The notes beneath the pieces are model-generated. The model was given only the letters and a program-made list of their open reading frames with translations. It was not told the DNA's origin and searched no databases. A stretch of 64,000 bases of DNA from Pseudomonas grimontii (GTDB lineage: Bacteria; Pseudomonadota; Gammaproteobacteria; Pseudomonadales; Pseudomonadaceae): contig NZ_VFES01000007.1 of the NCBI RefSeq assembly GCF_007858185.1, positions 124,001 to 188,000 on the forward strand, in the 5' to 3' direction. Position 1 is the stretch's first letter; each line of letters starts with the position of its first letter. A program made the translations under genes and the position numbers. This document shows, one piece after another, positions 29,264 through 40,807 of this stretch.

Positions 29264-30157
29264 ATGCCCGCAATCCGAATTGGCATCAACCCGATCTCCT
29301 GGAGCAACGACGACCTTCCGGCCCTTGGCGGTGAAACCCCGCTGAGCACCGCCCTGAGCGAAGGCAAGGAAATCGGCTACGAAGGTTTCGAGCTCAACGG
29401 CAAATTCCCCAAGGACGCCAAGGGCGTCGGCGACGTCCTGCGTCCCTACGACCTGGCGCTGGTCTCCGGCTGGTACTCCAGCCGTCTGGCCCGCCGCTCG
29501 GTGGCTGAAGAAATCGAGGCCATCGCCGGCCATGTCGAACTGCTGAAACAAAACGGCGCCAAGGTGCTGGTGTACGGCGAGGTGGCCGATTCGATCCAGG
29601 GCTCGCGCATTCGCCTGATCGAGCGCCCGCGTTTCCACAGTGAACAGGCCTGGCAGGACTACGCCGACAAACTTACCGAGCTGGCGCGTTTCACCCTGTC
29701 CCAGGGCGTGCGCCTGGCCTACCACCATCATATGGGCGCCTACGTCGAATCCCCGCAGGACATCGACGAGTTGATGCGTCGTACCGGGCCGGAAGTCGGT
29801 CTGCTGTTCGATTCGGGCCACTGCTACATGGGCGGCGGCGAACCCATCGAGGTGCTGCGCAAGCATATCGACCGCGTCTGCCATGTGCATTTCAAGGACG
29901 TGCGCAAAGCCGTGGTGCAACTGGCGCGCAACCAGATGTGGAGCTTCCCCGATTGCATCGTCAACGGCACCTTCACCGTGCCCGGCGACGGCGATATTAA
30001 TTTTGCCGAGTTGCTCGATGTGCTGCTGGCCGCGAAATACGCGGGCTGGCTGGTGGTGGAGGCCGAGCAGGACCCGGCCGTGGCGCCCAGTTATGTCTAT
30101 GCAAAAAAGGGTTATGACACGTTGCGTGCGCTTCTCAACGAGAGGACCAAACAATGA
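29264..30157 (+). CDS. iolE: myo-inosose-2 dehydratase
   Basis: 297-residue AP-endonuclease/TIM-barrel family lyase that dehydrates scyllo-inosose to 3D-(3,5/4)-trihydroxycyclohexane-1,2-dione. Metal-ligand segments include YHHHMGAYVE, LLFDSGHCYMGGG and HVHFKDVR. The start ATG 29264 has AAAGGTG upstream; an earlier in-frame ATG at 29234 lacks a site. It overlaps iolB by 4 nt. The gap to iolC carries a REP element, so it may have lost tight coupling to iolC. Confidence 0.92.
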   Translation: MPAIRIGINPISWSNDDLPALGGETPLSTALSEGKEIGYEGFELNGKFPKDAKGVGDVLRPYDLALVSGWYSSRLARRSVAEEIEAIAGHVELLKQNGAKVLVYGEVADSIQGSRIRLIERPRFHSEQAWQDYADKLTELARFTLSQGVRLAYHHHMGAYVESPQDIDELMRRTGPEVGLLFDSGHCYMGGGEPIEVLRKHIDRVCHVHFKDVRKAVVQLARNQMWSFPDCIVNGTFTVPGDGDINFAELLDVLLAAKYAGWLVVEAEQDPAVAPSYVYAKKGYDTLRALLNERTKQ

Positions 30158-30942
30158 GCTTGCTGGTAAAGAGCAGTAAACGTGGGCAAACCATGGTCGC
30201 CCTGGAAGAGGGCCGTCTGGAATACGTAGGCTTTGCCGCCTACCGGTTGAGCCTCGGCGAGACATTGCCGGTGACGGCCGGTGATAAAGAGCTGTGCCTG
30301 GTGCTGCTGAGCGGGCGGGTGAATATCGAAGGTGAGGGCTTCAACTGGCAGAACCTTGGTGATCGCCAGTCGGTGTTCGAGGACAAATCGCCGTTCGCCG
30401 CGTATCTGCCGCCGGGGACCGACGCCCAGGTCACCGCATTGAGCGACGTGCAGATTGCCGTCTGCGCCGCGCCGGGTGCGCCGGGTTTCGAGCCACGCCT
30501 GATCCGCCCCGAACACTGCAAGCGCAGCGTACGCGGCAAAGGCGCCAACACCCGTTACGTGTGTGACATCCTGCCGGATACCGACCCGGCTCATTCGCTG
30601 CTGGTGGTGGAGGTGCGCACGCCGTCCGGGCATTCGTCGAGCTACCCGCCGCACAAGCACGACACCGATGACCTGCCGCACCAGAGCTTTCTTGAAGAGA
30701 CCTACTACCACCAGATCAACCCGCCCCAGGGCTTTGTGTTCCAGCGCGTGTACACCGACGACCGCAGCATCGACCAGGCCATGGCCGTGGAAAACAGCGA
30801 CCTGGTGGTGGTGCCCAAGGGCTATCACCCGGTCAGCGTGCCGTATGGCTACGAGTCTTATTACCTGAACGTGATGGCCGGCCCCAAGCGCGCCTGGCAT
30901 TTCCACAACGACCCGCAGCACAGTTGGTTGCTGGACCTTTAA
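30154..30942 (+). CDS. iolB: 5-deoxy-glucuronate isomerase
   Basis: 262-residue bicupin isomerase converting 5-deoxy-glucuronate to 5-dehydro-2-deoxygluconate, the substrate of IolC. The metal-site histidines appear in YPPHKHDTDDLPHQ, and the second cupin contains PKGYHPVSVPYGY. Translation is coupled to iolE through an ATGA overlap. Length matches the family. Confidence 0.92.
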   Translation: MSLLVKSSKRGQTMVALEEGRLEYVGFAAYRLSLGETLPVTAGDKELCLVLLSGRVNIEGEGFNWQNLGDRQSVFEDKSPFAAYLPPGTDAQVTALSDVQIAVCAAPGAPGFEPRLIRPEHCKRSVRGKGANTRYVCDILPDTDPAHSLLVVEVRTPSGHSSSYPPHKHDTDDLPHQSFLEETYYHQINPPQGFVFQRVYTDDRSIDQAMAVENSDLVVVPKGYHPVSVPYGYESYYLNVMAGPKRAWHFHNDPQHSWLLDL

Positions 30943-30965
30943 ACGGTTTTGGACGGAGAACAACA

Positions 30966-31781
30966 ATGAAGTCGCCTCTACGCTTTGCCCTTAACCGTAT
31001 GGTTGCGCCCAACCTGTCCCTGCCGGACTTCATCCAGCTGGCCGTGGCCTTGAAGTGCGATGCTATCGAGATTCGCAACGACCTCAAGGATCGTCAGATC
31101 GAATACGGCACTCCGGCCAGCCGCGTGCGCGAATTGTGCGTGGCGCAGGGCATCACGGTGCTGTCGATCAACGCGCTGTACCCCTTTGATGTGTGGAATG
31201 ACGAGCGCCGTGCCCAGGCGATAGAACTCGCCACCTATGCCCGTGAATGCGGTGCGCAAGGTGTGGTGATGTGCCCGTTCAATGAGCCCGGCGACACCCG
31301 CAACGAAGCCCAGCGTGCCGCCGGTTTGCGCACCGCGTTGAGCGAGCTGGCGCCGATCCTGCGCGAGTACGGGATTCTCGGTTTTATCGAGCCCCTGGGC
31401 TTTGAGGAATGCGCCATGCGCCGCAAGCGCGTGGCGGTGGACGCGATCCAGTCCATCGGCGGCCTGGATGTGTTCCGCCTGGTGCACGACACCTTCCACC
31501 ACCACCTCGCCAGCGAGCATGAGTTCTTCCCGGAACTGACCGGGCTGGTGCATATCTCCGGCGTGGAAGATGCCCAGGTGCCGCTCAATTCGATCCGCGA
31601 CGGCCACCGCGTGCTGGTGGGCGAGGGCGATATCCTCGGCAATGCCGCGCAGATCGACACCTTGCTCAGCAGCGGTTACAGCGGCTACCTGTCGTTCGAA
31701 CCGTTTGCCGAGAGCGTGCACGCGATGGCGGATATCCGGCAGGCCTTGGGGGCAAGCATCGCCCACCTGCAGAAACGATAA
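30966..31781 (+). CDS. iolI: TIM-barrel inosose isomerase-like protein (IolI family)
   Basis: 271-residue sugar-phosphate isomerase/AP-endonuclease-family protein ([48 protein letters not shown]). Metal ligands typical of IolI (Glu, Asp-His, His, Glu) are visible. It probably interconverts inosose isomers. GGAG precedes ATG 30966. Position between iolB and iolD supports the role; IolH is the main alternative. Confidence 0.82.
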   Translation: MKSPLRFALNRMVAPNLSLPDFIQLAVALKCDAIEIRNDLKDRQIEYGTPASRVRELCVAQGITVLSINALYPFDVWNDERRAQAIELATYARECGAQGVVMCPFNEPGDTRNEAQRAAGLRTALSELAPILREYGILGFIEPLGFEECAMRRKRVAVDAIQSIGGLDVFRLVHDTFHHHLASEHEFFPELTGLVHISGVEDAQVPLNSIRDGHRVLVGEGDILGNAAQIDTLLSSGYSGYLSFEPFAESVHAMADIRQALGASIAHLQKR

Positions 31782-31791
31782 GGGGCGCGAC

Positions 31792-34768
<2,977 letters not shown>

Positions 34769-34797
34769 TCGCAAATCCACAGGTGGAATGCAGTCAG

Positions 34798-34886
34798 TGT
34801 GGGAGGGGGCTTGCCCCCGATGACAGTGTGTCAGTTATAGATGAATCCACTGACACTCCCTCATCGGGGGCAAGCCCCCTCCCACA
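34798..34886. repeat. REP doublet (GTGGGAGGGGGC type) inside the iol cluster
   Basis: Perfect 26-bp inverted repeat, arms 34798-34823 and 34861-34886. It separates iolG from the second dehydrogenase gene on the same strand. Confidence 0.88.
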
Positions 34887-34922
34887 GTTGACTCGGTTTC
34901 CACTTCAAAGAAGGAGTGAGTC

Positions 34923-35951
34923 ATGCGAATTGGACTAGTCGGCTATGGCCACGGAGGGCGCTTTTTTCATGCGCCGCTGATTGCAACCTTGCCGGGTGCG
35001 ACGTTTGTCGGCGTGGTGACGCGCTCACCCGAGCGCCGCCAGCAATTGAGTACCGATCTACCAGGTGTGAAGGCCTTTGACAGCATCGGCCAGATCGTTG
35101 AAGCCGGTGTTGATGCCCTGGTCATTTCCACCACCCTCAAGGGCCGCCCGGCGCTGGTGCTGGAAGCCATCGAACACGGTTTGGCGGTGGTCAGCGATAA
35201 ACCCTTCGCGGCCAACGCCGAACAGGCCCAGGCGCTGATCACTGCCGCCGAGCGCCATGAGGTGTTGCTCAGCGTCTACCAGAACCGGCGCTGGGACTCG
35301 GACTACCTGACCCTGCGCAAATTGATCGACGCCGGCGCCTTGGGTGAGATCACTCGGTTTGAATCCCGCGTCGAGCGCTACAGCCCGCAGGCCGTCGGCA
35401 ATGCCAGCGGTGGCGGCTGGTTGCGCGATCTGGGCAGCCACCTGGTGGACCAGGCGCTGCAACTGTTCGGCCCGGTGGACCGGGTCTTTGCGCAGCTACA
35501 GTTCACCCCTGAATACCCGAACCTCGACCACGGCTTCTTCGTCTCCCTGACCCACGCCAACGGGGTGGTTTCCCATTTGTGGGGCAACGCCCTGCAGAAC
35601 AGCCAGGCCCCGCGTTTTCGCGTCAGTGGCACCTTGGGTTGCTACACCGTGGACGGGCTGGATGGCCAGGAAGAAGCGCTGATGGCCGGCAAGTCGCCGA
35701 AAACCGAAGGCGAGCACTGGGGCGCAGAAGAACATCGCCGCTGGGGCTGGTTTGAACAAGGGCCGGAACGTGAGCGTGTGCCGTCGGAGAAGGGCTGCTG
35801 GACCCAGTTCTATCGCCAGTTGCAAGCGGCGGTGCAAGGGCAGGGACCGTTGCCCGTGGACGCGTATGACGCGCTGGAAACCACGCGTATATTGGACGCC
35901 GCACGCCTCAGCGCCGAGCGCCAGCAGGTGGTTTCAACAAAAATAGAATAA
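34923..35951 (+). CDS. Gfo/Idh/MocA oxidoreductase, scyllo-inositol dehydrogenase-like (IolW/YvaA type)
   Basis: 342-residue NAD(P)-dependent oxidoreductase. GLVGYGHGGRFFHAPLI at the start and SDKPFAANAEQA (in place of EKP) resemble the IolW/YvaA branch; QNRRWDSDYLTLRKLI and GGGWLRDLGSHLVDQAL are further family blocks. Its position between iolG and the inositol-type importer suggests use of scyllo-inositol or a related cyclitol. It has its own GAAGGAG ribosome site. Substrate is inferred. Confidence 0.82.
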   Translation: MRIGLVGYGHGGRFFHAPLIATLPGATFVGVVTRSPERRQQLSTDLPGVKAFDSIGQIVEAGVDALVISTTLKGRPALVLEAIEHGLAVVSDKPFAANAEQAQALITAAERHEVLLSVYQNRRWDSDYLTLRKLIDAGALGEITRFESRVERYSPQAVGNASGGGWLRDLGSHLVDQALQLFGPVDRVFAQLQFTPEYPNLDHGFFVSLTHANGVVSHLWGNALQNSQAPRFRVSGTLGCYTVDGLDGQEEALMAGKSPKTEGEHWGAEEHRRWGWFEQGPERERVPSEKGCWTQFYRQLQAAVQGQGPLPVDAYDALETTRILDAARLSAERQQVVSTKIE

Positions 35952-35958
35952 AATTCTA
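35944..35958. promoter_or_regulatory. palindrome TAGAAT-AAA-ATTCTA before the importer
   Basis: Perfect 15-bp palindrome overlapping the stop codon of the upstream gene and 14 bp before the perfect IolR-type site. It differs from GGAA-N6-TTCC in spacing and may be unrelated or an accessory site. Confidence 0.35.
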
Positions 35959-35972
35959 AAACAGGTTGATAT

Positions 35973-35986
35973 GGAAATTATTTTCC
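35973..35986. promoter_or_regulatory. IolR-type operator GGAA-N6-TTCC before the inositol importer
   Basis: GGAA-ATTATT-TTCC, a perfect palindrome of the same form as the one before iolC. It is 318 bp before the binding-protein gene and 93 bp before the small ORF at 36079, which places both under probable IolR control. Confidence 0.65.
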
Positions 35987-36078
35987 AATAAAGTCTTTTC
36001 CAGGTTGCATACAGTACGTTCGGACTCGATTCGGGCGACTCAACAAAAACAAGATCAAAAACAACCAGGTACCGTCAG

Positions 36079-36255
36079 ATGAAAATCTTCAACGCTGTAC
36101 TGCGAGTTTTACGCCCTGCCCACACGCCGCGCGATCTGCCCCGCGCCCGGCCGTTCTACTTCTCCTTCCTTAATGTGCTGTGCGTCGAAAACCAAGGCGC
36201 GCTGGTCTGCTGCATTCCAGGCGCACCGGTCGTACGACTGCCCACCGAGCTCTGA
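36079..36255 (+). CDS. 58-residue small protein upstream of the inositol importer
   Basis: Small open frame starting MKIFNAVLRVLRPAHTPRDL and ending CCIPGAPVVRLPTEL, in the transcript leader of the ABC importer. It has Pseudomonas-like codon use, a basic N-terminal half and three cysteines in the C-terminal half (LCVENQGALVCC). Its ribosome site is weak (CAGG about 9 nt upstream). It might be a genuine small protein or a translated leader affecting the importer. I recognise no family. Confidence 0.48.
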   Translation: MKIFNAVLRVLRPAHTPRDLPRARPFYFSFLNVLCVENQGALVCCIPGAPVVRLPTEL

Positions 36256-36303
36256 TAAACGCAACGTCCAAAAAACCAACAAGAAAGTGGAGACAGACCG
36301 TTC

Positions 36304-37239
36304 ATGAAGACCCCGATCCGTTTTACCGCGCTGGCTTTATCCATGATGCTGGCCAGCGGTTTTGCCAGCGCCGCCGACATCAAGGTCGGCGTGAGCATGT
36401 CCGCGTTCGATGACACCTTCCTCACTTACCTGCGCGAAGACATGGACAAGCAAGCCAAGTCCTATCCCAAGGGGGACGGCGTGCAGCTGCAGTTCGAAGA
36501 CGCCCGCGCCGATGTGGTCAAGCAACTGAGCCAGGTCGAGAACTTTATCAGCCAGAAAGTCGACGCCATCATCGTCAACCCGGTCGACACTGCTTCCACC
36601 AAGAACATCATCAATGCCGCGACCAAGGCGGGCATCCCGCTGGTGTTCGTCAACCGTCGCCCCGACCAGAAGGACTTGCCCAAGGACGTAGTGGCCGTGA
36701 CCTCCGATGACGTCGAGGCCGGCAAGCTGCAAATGCAGTACATTGCTGAGAAACTCGGCGGCAAGGGCAAGATCGTGATCCTGCTGGGCGACCTGGCGAA
36801 CAACTCCACGACCAACCGCACCAAGGGCGTGAAGGAAGTCCTGGCCAAGTACCCGGACATCAAGATCGAACAGGAACAGACCGGCATCTGGCTGCGGGAC
36901 AAGGGCATGACCCTGGTCAACGACTGGCTGACCCAAGGCCGCGAGTTCAATGCGGTGTTGGCCAACAACGATGAGATGGCGATCGGCGCGTCCATGGCGC
37001 TGAAATCGGCCGGCAAGGAAAAGGGCAGTGTGCTGATCGCGGGGGTCGACGGTACGCCGGACGGCTTGAATGCGATCACCAAGGGTGACATGGCCGCCTC
37101 CGCGTTCCAGGACGCCAAGGGCCAGGCCGTAGGGTCGGTGGAAGCGGCGCGCAAGATGGCCAGGAACGAGCCGGTCGAGCAGAACGTGATCATCCCGTTC
37201 CAGCTGATCACTCCGGAAAACGTCGCCAAGTTCAAGTAG
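36304..37239 (+). CDS. sugar ABC transporter substrate-binding protein, probably inositol
   Basis: 311-residue periplasmic binding protein of the ribose/xylose type. Signal peptide FTALALSMMLASGFASA precedes DIKVGVSMSAFDDTFL; later blocks are DAIIVNPVDTASTK, VFVNRRPDQ and VLIAGVDGTPDGLNAI. It would bind myo-inositol for the ATPase and permease encoded next. Context and the upstream IolR-type site support inositol, comparable to Caulobacter IbpA; specificity is not provable from sequence. Confidence 0.85.
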   Translation: MKTPIRFTALALSMMLASGFASAADIKVGVSMSAFDDTFLTYLREDMDKQAKSYPKGDGVQLQFEDARADVVKQLSQVENFISQKVDAIIVNPVDTASTKNIINAATKAGIPLVFVNRRPDQKDLPKDVVAVTSDDVEAGKLQMQYIAEKLGGKGKIVILLGDLANNSTTNRTKGVKEVLAKYPDIKIEQEQTGIWLRDKGMTLVNDWLTQGREFNAVLANNDEMAIGASMALKSAGKEKGSVLIAGVDGTPDGLNAITKGDMAASAFQDAKGQAVGSVEAARKMARNEPVEQNVIIPFQLITPENVAKFK

Positions 37240-37304
37240 CCCTGACATAACAACAATGAACCGGCAGGGCGGTCGTGCTCGCCCTGCTGATGGAGTACCG
37301 TCTT

Positions 37305-38858
37305 ATGCTCGCTCAAGCCGCTGTCTCGCAGCCACCTGGTATCCAGCCGTTGCCGCTGGACGAACCCTACCTGTTGGAAATCGTCAACATCAGCAAAGGT
37401 TTTCCCGGCGTCGTGGCCCTGGCCGACGTACAACTGCGTGTGCGCCCCGGCACGGTGCTGGCGCTGATGGGCGAGAACGGTGCGGGCAAGTCGACCTTGA
37501 TGAAAATCATCGCCGGCATCTACCAGCCCGACGCCGGTGAAATCCGCCTGCGCGGCAAGCCCATCGTGTTTGAGACACCGCTGGCGGCGCAGAAGGCCGG
37601 GATCGCGATGATCCACCAGGAACTCAACCTGATGCCGCATATGAGCATCGCCGAGAATATCTGGATCGGCCGCGAGCAGCTCAACAGCCTGCACATGGTC
37701 AGCCACCGCGAAATGCACCGTTGCACTGCCGAGTTGCTGGCGCGCCTGCGCATCAACCTGGACCCCGAGGAGCACGTGGGTAACCTGAGCATCGCCGAAC
37801 GGCAGATGGTCGAGATTGCCAAGGCCGTGTCCTACGACTCCGACATCCTGATCATGGATGAGCCGACCTCGGCCATTACCGACAAGGAAGTGGCCCACCT
37901 GTTTTCGATCATTGCCGACCTCAAGGCCCAGGGCAAAGGCATCGTCTACATTACGCACAAAATGAACGAAGTGTTCGCCATCGCCGATGAAGTGGCGGTG
38001 TTTCGCGACGGTCAGTACATCGGCCTGCAACGCGCCGACAGCATGAACAGTGACAGCCTGATCTCGATGATGGTGGGCCGTGAACTCAGCCAGTTGTTCC
38101 CGGTGCGCGAGACGCCCATCGGCGAGCTGCTGCTGTCGGTGCGTGATCTGAGCCTTGACGGCGTGTTCAAGGGCGTGTCGTTCGACCTGCATGCCGGTGA
38201 GATCCTCGGCATCGCCGGGCTGATGGGCTCGGGGCGCACCAACGTGGCGGAAACCATTTTCGGCATCACCCCCAGCAGCGGTGGGCAGATCACCCTGGAT
38301 GGCGAGGCGGTGCGCATCAGCGACCCGCACATGGCCATCGAAAAAGGCTTTGCGCTGTTGACCGAGGACCGCAAGCTCAGCGGCCTGTTCCCCTGCCTGT
38401 CGGTGCTGGAAAACATGGAAATGGCCGTGCTGCCGCACTATTCGGGCAACGGTTTTATCCAACAGAAAGCGCTGCGCGCCCTGTGCGAGGACATGTGCAA
38501 GAAACTGCGGGTGAAGACGCCGTCCCTGGAGCAGTGCATCGACACCTTGTCCGGCGGCAACCAGCAGAAAGCCTTGCTGGCGCGCTGGTTGATGACCAAC
38601 CCACGCTTGCTGATTCTCGATGAGCCAACCCGGGGCATCGACGTGGGGGCCAAGGCCGAGATCTATCGCTTGATCTCCTTCCTCGCCAGCGAAGGCATGG
38701 CGGTGATCATGATTTCCTCCGAGCTGCCTGAAGTGCTGGGCATGAGCGACCGGGTGATGGTGATGCACGAAGGCGAACTGATGGGCACCCTGGACCGTGC
38801 GGATGCGACCCAGGAAAAAGTCATGCAGCTGGCCTCCGGTATGACCGCAGTCCACTGA
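37305..38858 (+). CDS. sugar ABC transporter ATP-binding protein (RbsA-like, inositol importer)
   Basis: 517-residue protein with two ABC domains. The first has Walker [11 protein letters not shown], signature [14 protein letters not shown] (variant) and Walker [12 protein letters not shown]; the second has GLMGSGRTN (degenerate Walker A, as usual for RbsA), [15 protein letters not shown] and [12 protein letters not shown] chose ATG 37305 with GGAG about 9 nt upstream; in-frame ATG 37290 or TTG/GTG starts further up are possible. It powers uptake of the sugar bound by the upstream protein. Confidence 0.88.
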   Translation: MLAQAAVSQPPGIQPLPLDEPYLLEIVNISKGFPGVVALADVQLRVRPGTVLALMGENGAGKSTLMKIIAGIYQPDAGEIRLRGKPIVFETPLAAQKAGIAMIHQELNLMPHMSIAENIWIGREQLNSLHMVSHREMHRCTAELLARLRINLDPEEHVGNLSIAERQMVEIAKAVSYDSDILIMDEPTSAITDKEVAHLFSIIADLKAQGKGIVYITHKMNEVFAIADEVAVFRDGQYIGLQRADSMNSDSLISMMVGRELSQLFPVRETPIGELLLSVRDLSLDGVFKGVSFDLHAGEILGIAGLMGSGRTNVAETIFGITPSSGGQITLDGEAVRISDPHMAIEKGFALLTEDRKLSGLFPCLSVLENMEMAVLPHYSGNGFIQQKALRALCEDMCKKLRVKTPSLEQCIDTLSGGNQQKALLARWLMTNPRLLILDEPTRGIDVGAKAEIYRLISFLASEGMAVIMISSELPEVLGMSDRVMVMHEGELMGTLDRADATQEKVMQLASGMTAVH

Positions 38859-38916
38859 CGAACAGCCGCGCGGGCCTGCGGTTGGCCCGCGCCATAGAAT
38901 AAGAAGGTGATTGGCT

Positions 38917-39939
38917 ATGAACGCAATAACAGACAACAAGCCTGCCACGGCACCGGTCAAGCACCGTCGACGCTTGCCCACCGAGCTGAGCATCTTCCTG
39001 GTGCTGATCGGTATCGGCCTGGTGTTTGAATTGTTCGGCTGGATCGTGCGTGACCAGAGCTTCCTGATGAACTCCCAGCGCCTGGTGCTGATGATCCTGC
39101 AAGTGTCGATCATCGGCCTGCTGGCGATCGGGGTGACCCAGGTGATCATTACCACGGGGATCGACCTGTCTTCGGGCTCGGTGCTGGCGCTGTCGGCGAT
39201 GATCGCCGCCAGTTTGGCGCAAACCTCCGACTTTTCACGGGCGGTGTTCCCGTCGCTGACGGACTTGCCGGTGTGGATTCCGGTGGCGATGGGGTTGGGT
39301 GTGGGGCTGCTGGCGGGGGCGATCAACGGCAGCATCATCGCCGTCACCGGTATCCCGCCGTTTATCGCGACCCTGGGCATGATGGTCTCGGCCCGCGGCC
39401 TGGCGCGCTACTACACCGAAGGCCAGCCGGTGAGCATGCTCTCGGATTCGTGCACGGCCATCGGTCATGGCGCGATGCCGGTGATCATCTTCCTGGTGGT
39501 GGCAGTGATCTTCCATATTGCCCTGCGCTACACCAAGTACGGCAAGTACACCTACGCCATCGGCGGCAATATGCAGGCGGCGCGCACGTCGGGGATCAAC
39601 GTCAAGCGTCACTTGATCATCGTCTACAGCATTGCCGGGTTGCTCGCAGGCCTGGCCGGCGTGGTGGCCTCGGCACGCGCCGCCACCGGCCAGGCGGGCA
39701 TGGGCATGTCTTATGAGCTGGATGCGATTGCCGCCGCGGTAATCGGCGGCACCAGCCTGGCGGGCGGGGTAGGGCGCATCACCGGCACCGTGATCGGCGC
39801 GCTGATCCTTGGGGTGATGGCCAGCGGGTTTACCTTTGTCGGGGTGGACGCGTATATCCAGGACATCATCAAGGGCCTGATCATCGTGGTGGCGGTGGTG
39901 ATCGACCAATATCGCAACAAGCGCAAGCTCAAGCGCTGA
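38917..39939 (+). CDS. sugar ABC transporter permease (RbsC-like, inositol importer)
   Basis: 340-residue inner-membrane permease of the ribose/AraH family with about ten predicted helices. Typical blocks are TTGIDLSSGSVLALSAMIAA, GIPPFIATLGMM, YAIGGNMQAARTSGINV and GGTSLAGGVGRI. ATG 38917 follows AAGAAGGTG. It completes a three-gene importer with the preceding binding protein and ATPase. Confidence 0.9.
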   Translation: MNAITDNKPATAPVKHRRRLPTELSIFLVLIGIGLVFELFGWIVRDQSFLMNSQRLVLMILQVSIIGLLAIGVTQVIITTGIDLSSGSVLALSAMIAASLAQTSDFSRAVFPSLTDLPVWIPVAMGLGVGLLAGAINGSIIAVTGIPPFIATLGMMVSARGLARYYTEGQPVSMLSDSCTAIGHGAMPVIIFLVVAVIFHIALRYTKYGKYTYAIGGNMQAARTSGINVKRHLIIVYSIAGLLAGLAGVVASARAATGQAGMGMSYELDAIAAAVIGGTSLAGGVGRITGTVIGALILGVMASGFTFVGVDAYIQDIIKGLIIVVAVVIDQYRNKRKLKR

Positions 39940-40264
39940 GCTTCAAGTTGCAAGCTGCAAGTCCGATGAGCTCTACAGCTTGTCGCTTGCAGCCTGCGGC
40001 TTATAGCTGCTGTACGAACTTTCCTGCTATAAACGCACTCCGATGACCATTCGCCAAGCCCGTCCTGGTGCCTTTGGGGGTTATATCGGAAAAAATGCCT
40101 GTCATTTCAGTTGCTGTGCCCTCAAGTCGGCCTTAGACTGCCGCCCCTCGTAAATTGAGTGCCGGGTGGCGCTTGGAATGGATGGCGCCTTTCCGAGACC
40201 TGAAGAGGTCGACCGGAATGCTCCCTTATTCGCCTTAATGCACGTATTTTTTATAGAGAAATCA
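39940..40264. other. gene-free stretch with a long inverted repeat after the permease
   Basis: The first part, 39941-40014, holds an imperfect inverted repeat of the CAAGTTGCAAGCTGCAAG / CTTGCAGCCTGCGGCTTATAGC kind, a palindrome family seen behind Pseudomonas operons and a possible terminator. The remaining 250 bases must contain the promoter of the DksA-like gene; I cannot assign its boxes. No credible gene is seen. Confidence 0.55.
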
Positions 40265-40669
40265 ATGACAAAGGAAAAGTTGCTGGCGATGCCGGCGGAT
40301 GACTACATGAATGCCGAACAGCACGCTTTTTTCGAGAAGCTGCTGCAAGACATGAAAGTGGAACACCACGAGCGCATTGAACAGAACCGTATCGCCATTG
40401 AAAGCCTGGATACCCCGGCTGACCCTGCCGACGCCGCTTCCGTGGAAGAAGAGCGCACCTGGCTGGTAAATGCCATCGACCGCGACCAGCGCATGCTGCC
40501 GCAGCTTGAGCGTGCACTGGAACGCATCAAGGAAGACTCCTTCGGCTGGTGCGATGACAGCGGCGAGCCTATCGGCCTCAAGCGCCTGCTGATCAGCCCT
40601 ACCACCAAGTACTGCATCGAAGCGCAAGAGCGCCACGAGCAGATCGACAAGCACCAGCGCCAAGCCTGA
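40265..40669 (+). CDS. DksA/TraR-family protein with reduced zinc-finger cysteines
   Basis: 134-residue DksA-like protein. An N-terminal coiled coil (HHERIEQNRIAIESLDTPADPADAASVEEERTWLVNAIDRDQ) is followed by a globular region with FGWCDDSGEPIGLKRLL and PTTKYCIEAQERHE. Only two of the four zinc-finger cysteines remain (C-D-D-S and C-I-E-A), as in the zinc-independent P. aeruginosa DksA2 pattern. It would bind RNA polymerase with ppGpp. ATG 40265 is chosen because DksA proteins begin near this point; an in-frame extension to 40166 is unconserved in style. Confidence 0.78.
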   Translation: MTKEKLLAMPADDYMNAEQHAFFEKLLQDMKVEHHERIEQNRIAIESLDTPADPADAASVEEERTWLVNAIDRDQRMLPQLERALERIKEDSFGWCDDSGEPIGLKRLLISPTTKYCIEAQERHEQIDKHQRQA

Positions 40670-40681
40670 TGCGCTGAAGCT

Positions 40682-40705
40682 GGGGGATCGCCTGAGTGGT
40701 CCCCC
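40682..40705. repeat. short GC-rich hairpin after the DksA-like gene
   Basis: GGGGGA (40682-40687) and TCCCCC (40700-40705) form a hairpin just after the stop codon. There is no following T-run, so termination is uncertain. Confidence 0.35.
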
Positions 40706-40807
40706 GGAGAAATACCCGTTACACCCCGTCTATTGATCTGCTGCAAGCTACCCCACTAAAGGCCCATGGATAATGGCTCGATAGTGGCGTTTAATGCAGG
40801 GACAATA

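Noticed and set aside
36462..39380. 972-codon open frame on the minus strand opposite the ABC importer genes
   Set aside because: It is the antisense shadow of three well-recognised plus-strand genes. Strong GC bias at third positions keeps the opposite frame open; the translation has no family features.
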